Assembly: GCF_051014445.1 (NCBI RefSeq)
Contig: NW_027488379.1
Coordinates: 806,001-870,000, forward strand
Length of the DNA: 64,000 nt
Source of the DNA: Colletes latitarsis
Taxonomy: Eukaryota; Arthropoda; Insecta; Hymenoptera; Colletidae
Direction: 5' to 3'
Of this stretch, positions 50,865 through 62,475 are shown piece after piece. A model generated the notes under the pieces. It ran no database searches. It was not told the origin of the DNA and saw only the letters and a list, made by a program, of their open reading frames with translations. Position numbers and translations under genes: made by a program. The first letter of the stretch is position 1, and every line of letters starts with the position of its first letter.

Positions 50865-52268
50865 TTCGATCAATATTTTAGAGGATAACGCAAGTTATGT
50901 CTGGGATAGGTCTGGGATTTGCCCTCATCAGGCTCATACTTTCGCGTTTTTCACATACTTGTTGAACAGATCCTGGGTTTCTTTCTGGTTTGGATCACGT
51001 AGTAATGTGGTACCACACTGAAACAGTCGATTAAATCCTGTTTCGATCAATATTTTTGAGGATAACGCATGTTAGGTCGTGGTCTCGCCTGGGAATTTCC
51101 CTCATCAGACTCATAGTTTCGCATTCTTCACATACTTGTTGAACAGATCCTGGATTTTTTTGGTTTGGATCACGTAGTAATGTGGTACCACACTGAAGCA
51201 GTCCATTAAACCTTTTTTCGATCAATATTTTTGAGGATAACGCATGTTAGGTCTAGGTTAGGCCTGGGATTTTCCCTCATCAGACTCATACTTTCGCATT
51301 CTTCACATACTTGTTGAACAGATCCTGGGTTTTTTCAGGTTTGCATCACGAAGTAATGTGGTACCACACTGAAACAGTCGATTAATCCTGATTTCGATCA
51401 ATATTTTAGAGGATAACACATGTTAAGTCTGGGTTAGGTCTGGGATTTTCCCTCATCAGGGTCATATTTTCGCGTTTTTCACATACTTGTTGAACAGATC
51501 CTGGTTTTTTTCTTGGTTCGATCACGTAGTATTGTGGTACCACACTGTAACAGACCATTAAACCTGGTTTCGATTAATATTTTAGAGGATTACACATGTT
51601 AGGTCTAGGTTAGGTCTGGGATTTGCCCTCATCAGGGTCATACTTTCGCAGTTTTAAAATACATGTTGACCTGATCGATGGTTTTTTTTGCTTTGGATCA
51701 CGTAGTAAGGTGGTACCACACTGAAACAGTCAATTAAACCTGGTTTCGATCAATATTTTAGAGGATAACGCATGTTAGGTCTAGGTTAGGCCTCGGATTT
51801 GCCCTCAACAGACTCACACTTTCGCATTCTTCACATACTTGTTGAACAGATCCTGGGTTTTTTTCCACTTTGGATCACGTAGTAAAGTGGTATCACACTG
51901 AGACAGTCAATTAAACCTGGATTCGATCAATATTTTAGAGGATAACGCAAGTTATGTCTGAGATACGTCTGGGATTTGCCGTCATCAGACTCATACTTTC
52001 GCATTCTTCACATACTTCTTGAACAGATCCTGGGTTTTTTCTTGTTTCCATCACGTAGTAATCTGGTACCACACTGAAACGGACCATTAAACCTGGTGTC
52101 GATTGATATTTTAGAGGATAACACATGTTAGGTCTAGGTTAGGTCTGGGATTTGCCCTAATCAGGGTCATACTTTCGCATAATTCTCATACTTGTTGGCT
52201 AGATCCTGGGCTTTTTCTGGATTGGATCACGTAGTAATGTGGTACCACACTGAAACAGTCAATTAAAC
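50865..52268 (+). repeat. 8-monomer segment, copy 2 of the 8,621-bp spaced pair
   Basis: Copy of 42,244-43,647 with a handful of base differences, such as ctttctgg against ctttccgg and catcaggg against catccggg. The following sequence 52,239-52,788 matches 43,970-44,519 at offset 8,269, and 52,827-53,258 matches 44,734-45,168 at about 8,093, so whole monomers were lost or gained between the matching pieces. Confidence 0.82.
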
Positions 52269-54556
52269 CTGGTCTTGATAAATATTTTAGAAGATGACGC
52301 ATGTTAGGTCTGGGTTAGGTCTAGGATTTGTCCTCATCAGGCTCATACTATCGCAGTTTTAACATACATGTTGACCTGATCGATGGTTTTTTCTGCTTAG
52401 GATCACGTCGTAAAGTGGTACCACACTGAAACAGTCCATTAAACCTGGTTTCGATACATATTTTATGGGATAACGCAAGTTAGGTCTGGGACAGGTCCGG
52501 GATTTGCACTCATCAGGATCGTATTGTCGCGTATTTCTCATACTTGTTGAACAGATCCCCGGCTTTTTCTCGTTTGGATCACGTACTATTGTGGTACCAC
52601 ACTGAAACAGTCCATTAAACCTGGTTTCGATCAATATTTTAGAGGATAACGCATGTTAGGTCTAGGTTAGGCCGGGGATTTTCCCTCATCAGACTCATAC
52701 TTTCGCATTCTTCACATACTTGTTGAACAGATCCTGGGCTTTTGCTGGACTGGATCACGTAGTAATGTGGTACCACACTGAAACAGTCCATTAAACCTGG
52801 TTTCGATCAATATTTTGGAGGATAACGCAAGTTAGGTCTGGGACAGGTCTGAGATTTGCCCTCATCAGTCTCATACTTTCGCATTCTTCACACACATCTT
52901 GAACAGATCCTGGGTTTTTTCTTGTTTCGATCACGAAGTAATGTGGCACCACACTGAGACAGACCATTAAACCTGGTTTCGATTAATATTTTAGAGGATA
53001 ACACGTTAGGCCTAGGTTAGGCCGGGAATTTGCCCTCATCAGACTCATACTTTCGCATTCTTCACATACTTGTTGAACAGATCCTGGGTTTTTTCTGGTT
53101 TGGATCACGTAGTAATGTCGTACCACACTAACAGTCGATTAATCCTGATTTCGATCAATATTTTAGAGGATAACACATGTTAAGTCGGGGTTAGGTCTAG
53201 GATTTGCCCTCACCAGTCTCAAACTTTCGCATTCTTCACATACTTCTTGAACAGATTCTGGGTTTTTCTTGTTTCGATCACGTAGTAATGTGGTACCACA
53301 CTGAAACTGTCAATTAGACGTGGTTTCCGTCAATATTTTAGAGGATAACACATGTTAAGTCGGGGTTAGGTCTAGGATTTGCCCTCACCATTCTCAAACT
53401 TTCGCATTCTTCACATACTTCTTGAACAGATCCTGGGTTTTTTCTTGTTTCGATCACGAAGTAATGTGGTACCACACTGAGACAGACCATTAAACCTGGT
53501 TTCGATGAATATTTTAGAGGATAACACGTGTTAGGTCTAGGTTAGGTCTGGGATTTGCCCTCATCAGGGTCATACTTTCGCAGTTTTAAAATACATGTTG
53601 ACCTGATCGATGGTTTTTTCTGCTTTGGATCACGTAGTAAAGTGGTACCACCCTGAAACAGTCAATTAAACCTGGTTTCGATCAATATTTTATGGGATAA
53701 CGCAAGTTAGGTCTGGGACAGGTCTGGGATTTGCACTCATCAGGATCGTATTGTCGCGTATTTCTCATACTTGTTGAACAGATCCTGGGTTTTTTCTGGT
53801 TTGGATCACGTAGTAATGTCGTACCACACTAACAGTCGATTAATCCTGATTTCGATCAATATTTTAGAGGATAACACATGTTAAGTCGGGGTTAGGTCTA
53901 GGATTTGCCCTCACCAGTCTCAAACTTTCGCATTCTTCACATACTTCTTGAACAGATCCTGGGTTTTTTCTTGTTTCGATCACGTAGTAATCTGGTACCA
54001 CACTGAAACGGACCATTAAACCTGGTGTCGATTGATATTTTAGAGGATAACACATGTTAGGTCTAGGTTAGGTCTGGGATTTGCCCTCATCAGGGTCATA
54101 CTTTCGCATAATTCTCATACTTGTTGGCTAGATCCTGGGCTTTTTCTGGATTGGAACACGTAGTAATGTGGTACCACACTGAAACTGTCAATTAGACGTG
54201 GTTTCCGTCAATATTTTAGAGGATAACACATGTTAGGTCTAGGTTAGGTCTAGGATTTGCCCTCATCAGTCTCATACTTTCGCATTCATCACATACTTCT
54301 TGAACAGATTCTGGGTTTTTCTTGTTTCGATCACGTAGTAATGTGGTACCACACTAACAGTCGATTAATCCTGATTTCGATCAATATTTTAGAGGATAAC
54401 ACATGTTAAGTCGGGGTTAGGTCTAGGATTTGCCCTCACCAGTCTCAAACTTTCGCATTCTTCACATACTTCTTGAACAGATTCTGGGTTTTTCTTGTTT
54501 CGATCACGTAGTAATGTGGTACCACACTGAAACTGTCAATTAGACGTGGTTTCCGT

Positions 54557-55965
54557 CAATACTTTAGAGGATAACACATGTTAAGTCGGGGTTAGGTCTA
54601 GGATTTGCCCTCACCAGTCTCAAACTTTCGCATTCTTCACATACTTCTTGAACAGATCCTGGGTTTTTTCTTGTTTCGATCACGAAGTAATGTGGTACCA
54701 CACTGAGACAGACCATTAAACCTGGTTTCGATGAATATTTTAGAGGATAACACGTGTTAGGTCTAGGTTAGGTCTGGGATTTGCCCTCATCAGGGTCATA
54801 CTTTCGCAGTTTTAAAATACATGTTGACCTGATCGATGGTTTTTTCTGCTTTGGATCACGTAGTAAAGTGGTACCACCCTGAAACAGTCAATTAAACCTG
54901 GTTTCAATCAATATTTTATAGGATAACACATGTTAAGTCGGGGTTAGGTCTAGGATTTGCCCTCACCAGTCTCAAACTTTCGCATTCTTCACATACTTCT
55001 TGAACAGATCCTGGGTTTTTTCTTGTTTCGATCACGAAGTAATGTGGTACCACACTGAGACAGACCATTAAACCTGGTTTCGATGAATATTTTAGAGGAT
55101 AGCGCATGTTAGGTCTAGGTTAGGCCAGGGATTTGCCCTCATCAGGGTCTTAGTTTCGCAGTTTTAACATACATGTTGACCTGAGCGAGGGTTTTTTCTG
55201 CTTTGGATCACGTAGTAATGTGGTACCACACTGAAACAGTCAATTAAACCTGGTCTTGATAAATATTTTAGAGGATAACGCATGTTAGGTCTGGGTTAGG
55301 TCTAGGATTTGCCCTCATCAGGCTCATACTTTCACATATTTCTCATACTTGTTGGCTAGATCCTGGGCTTTTTCTGTATTGGAACACGTAGTAATGTGGT
55401 ACCACACTGAAACTGTCAATTAGACGTGGTTTCCGTCAATATTTTAGAGGAGAACACATGTAAGGTCTAGGTTAGTTCTAGGTTTTGCCCTCAACAGACT
55501 CACACTTTCGCATTCTTCACATACTTGTTGAACAGATCCTGGGTTTTTTTCCACTTTGGATCACGTAGTAAAGTGGTATCACACTGAGACAGTCAATTAA
55601 ACCTGGTCTCGATCAATATTTTATAGGAAAACGCAAGTTAGGTCTGGGACAGGTCTGGGATTTGCCCTCATCAGGGTCATATTTTCGCGTTTTTCACATA
55701 CTTGATGAACAGATCCCTGGCTTTTTCGGGTTTGGATCACGAACTAATGTTGTACCATACTGAAACAGTCCATTAAACCTGGTTTCGATCAATATTTTAG
55801 AGGATAACGCATGTTAGGTCTGGGTTAGGCCAGGGATTTGCCCTCATCAGGGTCATACTTTCGCAGTTTTAACATACATGTTGACCTGAGCGAGGGTTTT
55901 TTCTGCTTTGGATCACGTAGTAATGTGGTACCACACTGAAACAGTCAATTAAATCTGGTCTTGAT
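54557..55965 (+). repeat. 8-monomer HOR copy (about 1,409 bp)
   Basis: Matches 47,701-49,083 at an offset of 6,856 bp through about 55,939, then passes to gtcaattaaatctgg with gtctagcatttgccc, the start of domain IV-type sequence. Confidence 0.8.
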
Positions 55966-57334
55966 AAATATTTTAGAGGATAACGCATGTTAGGTCTGGG
56001 TTAGGTCTAGCATTTGCCCTCATCAGTCTCATACTATCGCATTCTTCACATACTTCTTGAACAGATCCTGGGTTTTTTCTTGGTCCGATCACGTAGTTAT
56101 GTGGTACCACACTGTAACAGACCATTAAACCTGGTTTTGATTAATATTTCAGAGGATAACACATGTTAGGTCTAGGTTAGGTCTGGGATTTGCCCTCATC
56201 AGGGTCATACTTTCGCAGTTTTCAAATACATGGTGACCTGATCGATGGTTTTTTCTGCATTGGATAACGTAGTAAAGTGGTACCACACTGAAACAGTCAA
56301 TTAAACCTGGTTTCGATCAATATTTTAGAGGATAACGCAAGTTATGTCTGGGATAGGTCTGGGATTTGCCCCCATCAGGCTCATACTTTCGCGTTTTTCA
56401 CATACTTGTTGAGCAGATCCCAGACTTTTTCTGGTTTGGATCACGTACTAATGTGGTACCACACTGAAACAGTCCATTCAACCTGGTTTCGATCAATATT
56501 TTAGAGGATAACGCTTGTTTGGCCTAGGTTAGGCCTGGGATTTTCCCTCATCAGACTCATACTTTCGCATTCTTCACATACTTGTTGAGCAGATCCTGGG
56601 TTTTTTCTGGTTTGGATCACGAAGTAATGTGGTACCACACTGAAACAGTCGATTAATCCTGATTTCGATCAATATTTTAGAGGATAACACATGTTAAGTC
56701 TGGGTTAGGTCTAGGATTTGCCCTCACCAGTCTCATACTTTCGCATTCTTCACATACTTCTTGACCAGATCCTGGGTTTTTTCTTGTTTCGATCACGTAG
56801 TAATGTGGTACCACACTGAGACAGTCAATTAAACCCGGTTTCGATGAATATTTTAGAGGATAACACATGTTGGGTCTAGGTTAGGTCTGGGATTTGCCCT
56901 CATCAGGGTCATACTTTCGCAGTTTTCAAATACATGGTGACCTGATCGATGGTTTTTTCTGCTTTGGATCACGTAGTAAAGTGGTACCACCCTGAAACAG
57001 TCAATTAAACCAGGTTTCGATCAATATTTTATAGGATAACGCAAATTAGGTCTGCGACAGGACTGGGATTTGCCCTCATTAGGATCATATTTTCGCGTTT
57101 TTCACATACTTGTTGAACAGATCCCTGGCTTTTCCTGGTTTGGATCACGAACTAATGTGGCACCACACTGAAACAGTCCATTAAACCTGGTTTCGATCAA
57201 TATTTTAGAGGATAGCGCATGTTAGGCCTAGGTTAGGCCAGGGATTTGCCCTCATCAGGGTCATAGTTTCGCAGTTTTAACATACATGTTGACCTGAGCG
57301 AGGGTTTTTTCAGCTTTGGATCACGTAGTAAAGT

Positions 57335-57499
57335 AGTACCACACTGAAACAGTCAATTAAACCTGGTCTTGATCAATATTTTATCGGATAACGCAAGTTA
57401 GGTCTGGGATTTTCCCTCATCAGGGTCATATTTTCGCGTTTTTCACATACTTGTTGAACAGATCCCTGGCTTTTCCCGGTTTGGATCACGAACTAATGT
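57335..57499 (+). repeat. 165-bp monomer lacking one 11-bp direct repeat unit
   Basis: Distance between the palindrome equivalents (agtacc at 57,335 and ggcacc at 57,500) is 165 bp, exactly 11 fewer than normal. The missing bases are in the gttaggtct direct repeat: the monomer reads gcaagttaggtctgggat with a single unit instead of two. The corresponding monomer is absent from the related stretch near 63,150. Confidence 0.85.
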
Positions 57500-58800
57500 G
57501 GCACCACACTGAAACAGTCCATTAAACCTGGTTTCGATCAATATTTTAGAGCATAACGCAAGTTATGTCTGGGATAGGTCTGGGATTTGCCCTCATCAGG
57601 CTCATACTTTCGCGTTTTTCACATACTTGTTGAACAGATCCTGGGTTTCTTTCTGGTTTGGATCACGTAGTAATGTGGTACCACACTGAAACAGTCGATT
57701 AAACCTTGTTTCGATCAATATTTTTGAGGATAACGCATGTTAGGTCGTGGTCACGCCTGGGATTTTCCCTCATCAGACTCATAGTTTCGCATTCTTCACA
57801 TACTTGTTGAACAGATCCTGGGTTTTTTCTGGTTTGGATCACGTAGTAATGTGGTACCACACTGAAACAGTCGATTAAACCTTGTTTCGGTCAATATTTT
57901 TGAGGATAACGCATGTTAGGTCTAGGTTAGGCCTGGGATATTCCCCCATCAGACTCATACTTTCGCATTCTTCACATACTTGTTGAACAGACCCTGGGTT
58001 TTTTCTGGTTTGGAACACGGAGTAATGTGGTACCACACTGAAACAGTCAATTAAACCTGGTTTCGATTAATATTTTAGAGGATAACACATGTTAGGCCTA
58101 GGTTAGGTCGGGGATTTGCCCCCACCAGTCACATACTTTCGCATTCTTCACATACATCTTGAACAGATCCTGGGTTTTTTCTTGTTTCGATCACGTAGTG
58201 GTGTGGTACCACACTGAGACAGTCAATTAAACCTGGTTTCGATGAGTATTTTAGAGGATAACACATGTTAGGGCTAGGTTAGGTCTGGGATTTGCCTTCA
58301 TCAGGGTCATACTTTCGCAGTTTTAAAATACATGTTGACCTGATCGATGGTTTTTTCTGCTTTGGATCACGTAGTAACGTGGTACCACCCTGAAACAGTC
58401 AATTAAACCTGGTTTCGATCAATATTTTATAGGATAACGCATGCTATGACTAGGTTAGCCCTGGGATTTGCCCACATCAGACTCATACTTTCGCATTCCT
58501 CACATACTTGTTGAACCGATCCTGGGTCTTTTTCTTGTTTCGATCACGTAGTAATGTGGTACCACACTGAGACAGTCAATTAAACCTGGTTTCGATCAAG
58601 ATTTTAGAGGATGACACATGTTAGGTCTAGGTTAGGCCTGGGATTTGCCCACATCAGACTCATACTTTCGCATTCTTCACATACTTGATGAACAGATCCT
58701 GGGTTTTTTTCTGCTTTGGATCACGTAGTAAAGTGGTACCACACTGACACAGTCAACTAAACCTGGTTTCGATGAATATTTTAGAGGATAACGCAAGTTA

Positions 58801-60388
58801 TGTCTGAGATACGTCTGGGATTTGCCCTCATCATGCTCATACTTTCTCATATTTCCATACCTGTTGGCTAGATCCTGGGCTTTTCTCAGCTTTGGATCAC
58901 GTAGTAATGTGGTACCGCACTGAAACAGTCAATTAAACCTGGTTTCCATCAATATTTTAGAGGATAACACATGTTAGGTCTAGGTTAGGCCTGGGATTTT
59001 CCCTCATCAGACTCATACTTTCGCATTCTTCACATACTTGTCGAACAGATCCTGGATTTTTTCTGGTTTGAATCACGCAGTAATGTGGTACCACACTGAA
59101 ACAGTCAATTAAACCTGGTTTCGATCAAGATTTTAGAGGATGACACATGTTAGGTCTAGGTTAGGCCTGGGATTTTCCCTCATCAGACTCATAGATTCGC
59201 ATCCTTCACATACTTGTTGTACAGATCCTGGTTTTTTTCTGGTTTGGATCACGTAGGAATGTGGTACCACACTGAGACAGTCAATTAAACCTGGTTTCAA
59301 TGAATATTTTAGAGGACAACGCAAGTTATGTCTGAGATACGACTGGGATTTGCCCTCATCAGGCTCATACTTTCTCATAGTTCTCATATTTGTTCGCTAG
59401 ATCCTGGGCTTTTTTCAGCTTTGGATCACGTAGTAATGTGGTACCGCACTGAAACAGTCAATTAAACCTGGTTTCCATCAATATTTTAGAGGATAACACA
59501 TGTTAGGTCTGGGTTAGGTCCTGGATTTGCCCTCATGAGTCTCATTCGTTCGCATTCTTCACATACTTCTTGAACAGTTCATGGGTTTTTTCTTGTTTCG
59601 ATCACGTAGTAATGTGGTACCACACTGAGACAGACCATTAAGCCTGGTTTCGATTAATATTTTAGAGGATAACACATGTTAGGCCTAGGTTTGGTCGGGA
59701 ATTTGCCCTCATCAGGGTCATACTTTCGCATTCTTCACATACTTGTTGAACAGATCCTGGGTTTTTTTCCGCTTTGGATCACGTAGTAAAGCTGTACCAC
59801 ACTGAGCCAGTCAATTAAACCTGGTTTCGATGAATATTTTAGAGGATAACGCTAGTTATGTCTGAGATACGTCTGGGATTTGCCCTCATCAGGCTCATAC
59901 TTTCTCAAATTTGTCATACCTGTTGGCTAGATCCTGGGCTTTTCTCAGCTTTGGATCACGTAGTAATGTGGTACCGCACTGAAACAGTCAATTAAACCTG
60001 GTTTCCATCAATATTTTAGAGGATAACACATGTTAGGTCTGGGTTAGGTCCAGGATTTGCACTCATCAGTCTCATTCTTTCGCATTCCTCACATACTTCT
60101 TGAACAGATCCTGGGTTTTTTCTTGTTTCGATCACGTAGTAATGTGGTACCACACTGAGACAGACCATTAAACCTGGTTTCGATTAATATTGTAGAGTAC
60201 AACACATGTTAGGCCTAGGTTAGGTCGGGAATTTGCCCTCATCAGGGTCATACTTTCGCATTCTTCACATACTTGTTGAACAGATCCTGGGTTTTTTTCT
60301 GCTTTGGATCACGTAGTAAAGTGGTACCACACTGAGACAGTCAATTAAACCTGGTTTCGAAGAATATTTTAGAGGATAACGCAAGTTA
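58801..60388 (+). repeat. 3-monomer HOR, three copies (528, 530 and 530 bp)
   Basis: The marker tgtctgagatac occurs at 58,801, 59,329, 59,859 and 60,389. Each unit also has actttctca in the first monomer and a cagctttggatc or cagcttttgatc end. The second and third units are closest to one another, sharing gggttaggtcc and ttggtcggg or ttaggtcggg. The first unit differs more in its second and third monomers. Confidence 0.8.
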
Positions 60389-60504
60389 TGTCTGAGATAC
60401 GTCAGGGATTTGCCCTCATCAGGCTCATACTTTCTCATATTTCTCATACTTGTTGGCTAGATCCTGGGCTTTTCTCAGCTTTTGATCACGTAGTAATGTG
60501 GTAC

Positions 60505-60965
60505 CACACTGAAACAGTCCATTCAACCTGGTTTCGATCAATATTTTAGAGGATAACGCTTGTTTGGCCTAGGTTAGGCCTGGGATTTTCCCTCATCAGA
60601 CTCATACTTTCGCATTCTTCACATACTTGTTGAGCAGATCCTGGGTTTTTTCTGGTTTGGATCACGAAGTAATGTGGTACCACACTGAAACAGTTGATTA
60701 ATCCTGATTTCGATCAATATTTTAGAGGATAACTCATGTTAAGTCTGGGTTAGGTCTAGGATTTGCCCTCACCAGTCTCATACTTTCGCATTCTTCACAT
60801 ACTTCTTGACCAGATCCTGGGTTTTTTCTTGTTTCGATCACGTAGTAATGTGGTACCACACTGAGACAGTCAATTAAACCCGGTTTCGATGAATATTTTA
60901 GTGGATAACACATGTTGGGTCTAGGTTAGGTCTGGGATTTGCCCTCATCAGGGTCATACTTTCGC
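60505..60965 (+). repeat. Copy of 56,460-56,920 at offset 4,045 bp
   Basis: Shares gtccattcaacctgg, acgcttgtttggcctagg, gttgagcagatcc and cttcttgaccagatcc with the upstream segment. At its right end it joins sequence matching 49,000 onward, within a gcagttttaacatacatg monomer. Confidence 0.75.
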
Positions 60966-61066
60966 AGTTTTAACATACATGTTGACCTGAGCGAGGGTTT
61001 TTTCTGCTTTGGATCACGTAGTAATGTGGTACCACACTGAAACTGTCAATTAGACGTGGTTTCCGT

Positions 61067-62475
61067 CAATACTTTAGAGGATAACACATGTTAAGTCGGG
61101 GTTAGGTCTAGGATTTGCCCCCACCAGTCTCAAACTTTCGCATTCTTCACATACTTCTTGAACAGATCCTGGGTTTTTTCTTGTTTCGATCACGAAGTAA
61201 TGTGGTACCACACTGAGACAGACCATTAAACCTGGTTTCGATGAATATTTTAGAGGATAACACGTGTTAGGTCTAGGTTAGGTCTGGGATTTGCCCTCAT
61301 CAGGGTCATACTTTCGCAGTTTTAAAATACATGTTGACCTGATCGATGGTTTTTTCTGCTTTGGATCACGTAGTAAAGTGGTACCACCCTGAAACAGTCA
61401 ATGAAACCTGGTTTCGATCAATATTTTATAGGATAACACATGTTAAGTCGGGGTTAGGTCTAGGATTTGCCCTCACCAGTCTCAAACTTTCGCATTCTTC
61501 ACATACTTCTTGAACAGATCCTGGGTTTTTTCTTGTTTCGATCACGAAGTAATGTGGTACCACACTGAGACAGACCATTAAACCTGGTTTCGATTAATAT
61601 TTTAGAGGATAGCGCATGTTAGGTATAGGTTAGGCCAGGGATTTGCCCTCATCAGGGTCATAGTTTCGCAGTTTTAACATACATGTTGACCTGAGCGAGG
61701 GTTTTTTCTGCTTTGGATCACGTAGTAATGTGGTACCACACTGAAACAGTCAATTAAACCTGGTCTTGATAAATATTTTAGAGGATAACGCATGTTAGGT
61801 CTGGGTTAGGTCTAGGATTTGCCCTCATCAGGCTCATACTTTCACATGTTTCTCATACTTGTTGGCTAGATCCTGGGCTTTTTCTGGATTGGAACACGTA
61901 GTAATGTGGTACCACACTGAAACTGTCAATTAGACGTGGTTTCCGTCAATATTTTAGAGGAGAACACATGTAAGGTCTAGGTTAGTTCTAGGTTTTGCCC
62001 TCATCAGGGTCATACTTTCGCAGTTTTAAAATACATGTTGACCTGATCGATGGTTTTTTCTGCATTGGATCACGTAGTAAAGTGGTACCACACAGAAACA
62101 GTCAATTAAACCTGGTCTCGATCAATATTTTATAGGATAACGCAAGTTAGGTGTGGGACAGGTCTGGGATTTGCCCTCATCAGGGTCATATGTTCGCGTT
62201 TTTCACATACTTGATGAACAGATCCCTGGCTTTTTCGGGTTTGGATCACGAACTAATGTTGTACCATACTGAAACAGTCCATTAAACCTGGTTTCGATCA
62301 ATATTTTAGAGGATAACGCATGTTAGGTCTGGGTTAGGCCAGGGATTTGCCCTTATCAGGGTCATACTTTCGCAGTTTTAACATACATGTTGACCTGAGC
62401 GAGGGTTTTTTCTGCTTTGGATCACGTAGTAATGTGGTACCACACTGAAACAGTCAATTAAATCTGGTCTTGATA
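61067..62475 (+). repeat. 8-monomer HOR copy (1,409 bp), displaced
   Basis: Best match is 49,110-50,500 at an offset of 11,957 bp, shown by shared private variants (cccccaccag, gttaggtatagg, gttaggtgtggg, catatgttcgcg). At about 62,457 the best match changes to 55,947 onward (offset 6,509), in the shared text gtcaattaaatctgg. Confidence 0.8.

Larger units (their letters stand above)
39800..56000 (+). repeat. Domain III: satellite with gttaagtcggggttagg monomers and 8-monomer HORs
   Basis: About 92 monomers. Diagnostic variants are acatgttaagtcggggttagg-type text with caccagtctcaaactttcgc; gatcacgaagtaatgtgg; gagacagaccattaaacc; gtcaattagacgtggtttcc; and cactaacagtcgattaatcc, which carries a 2-bp deletion. 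Blocks are reused at large offsets. 42,244-43,647 matches 50,865-52,268; 46,630-47,670 matches 53,313-54,353; 47,680-49,083 matches 54,536-55,939. The segment 39,811-40,240 recurs at about 44,734-45,168 and 52,827-53,258. No genes or insertions are visible. Confidence 0.85.
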
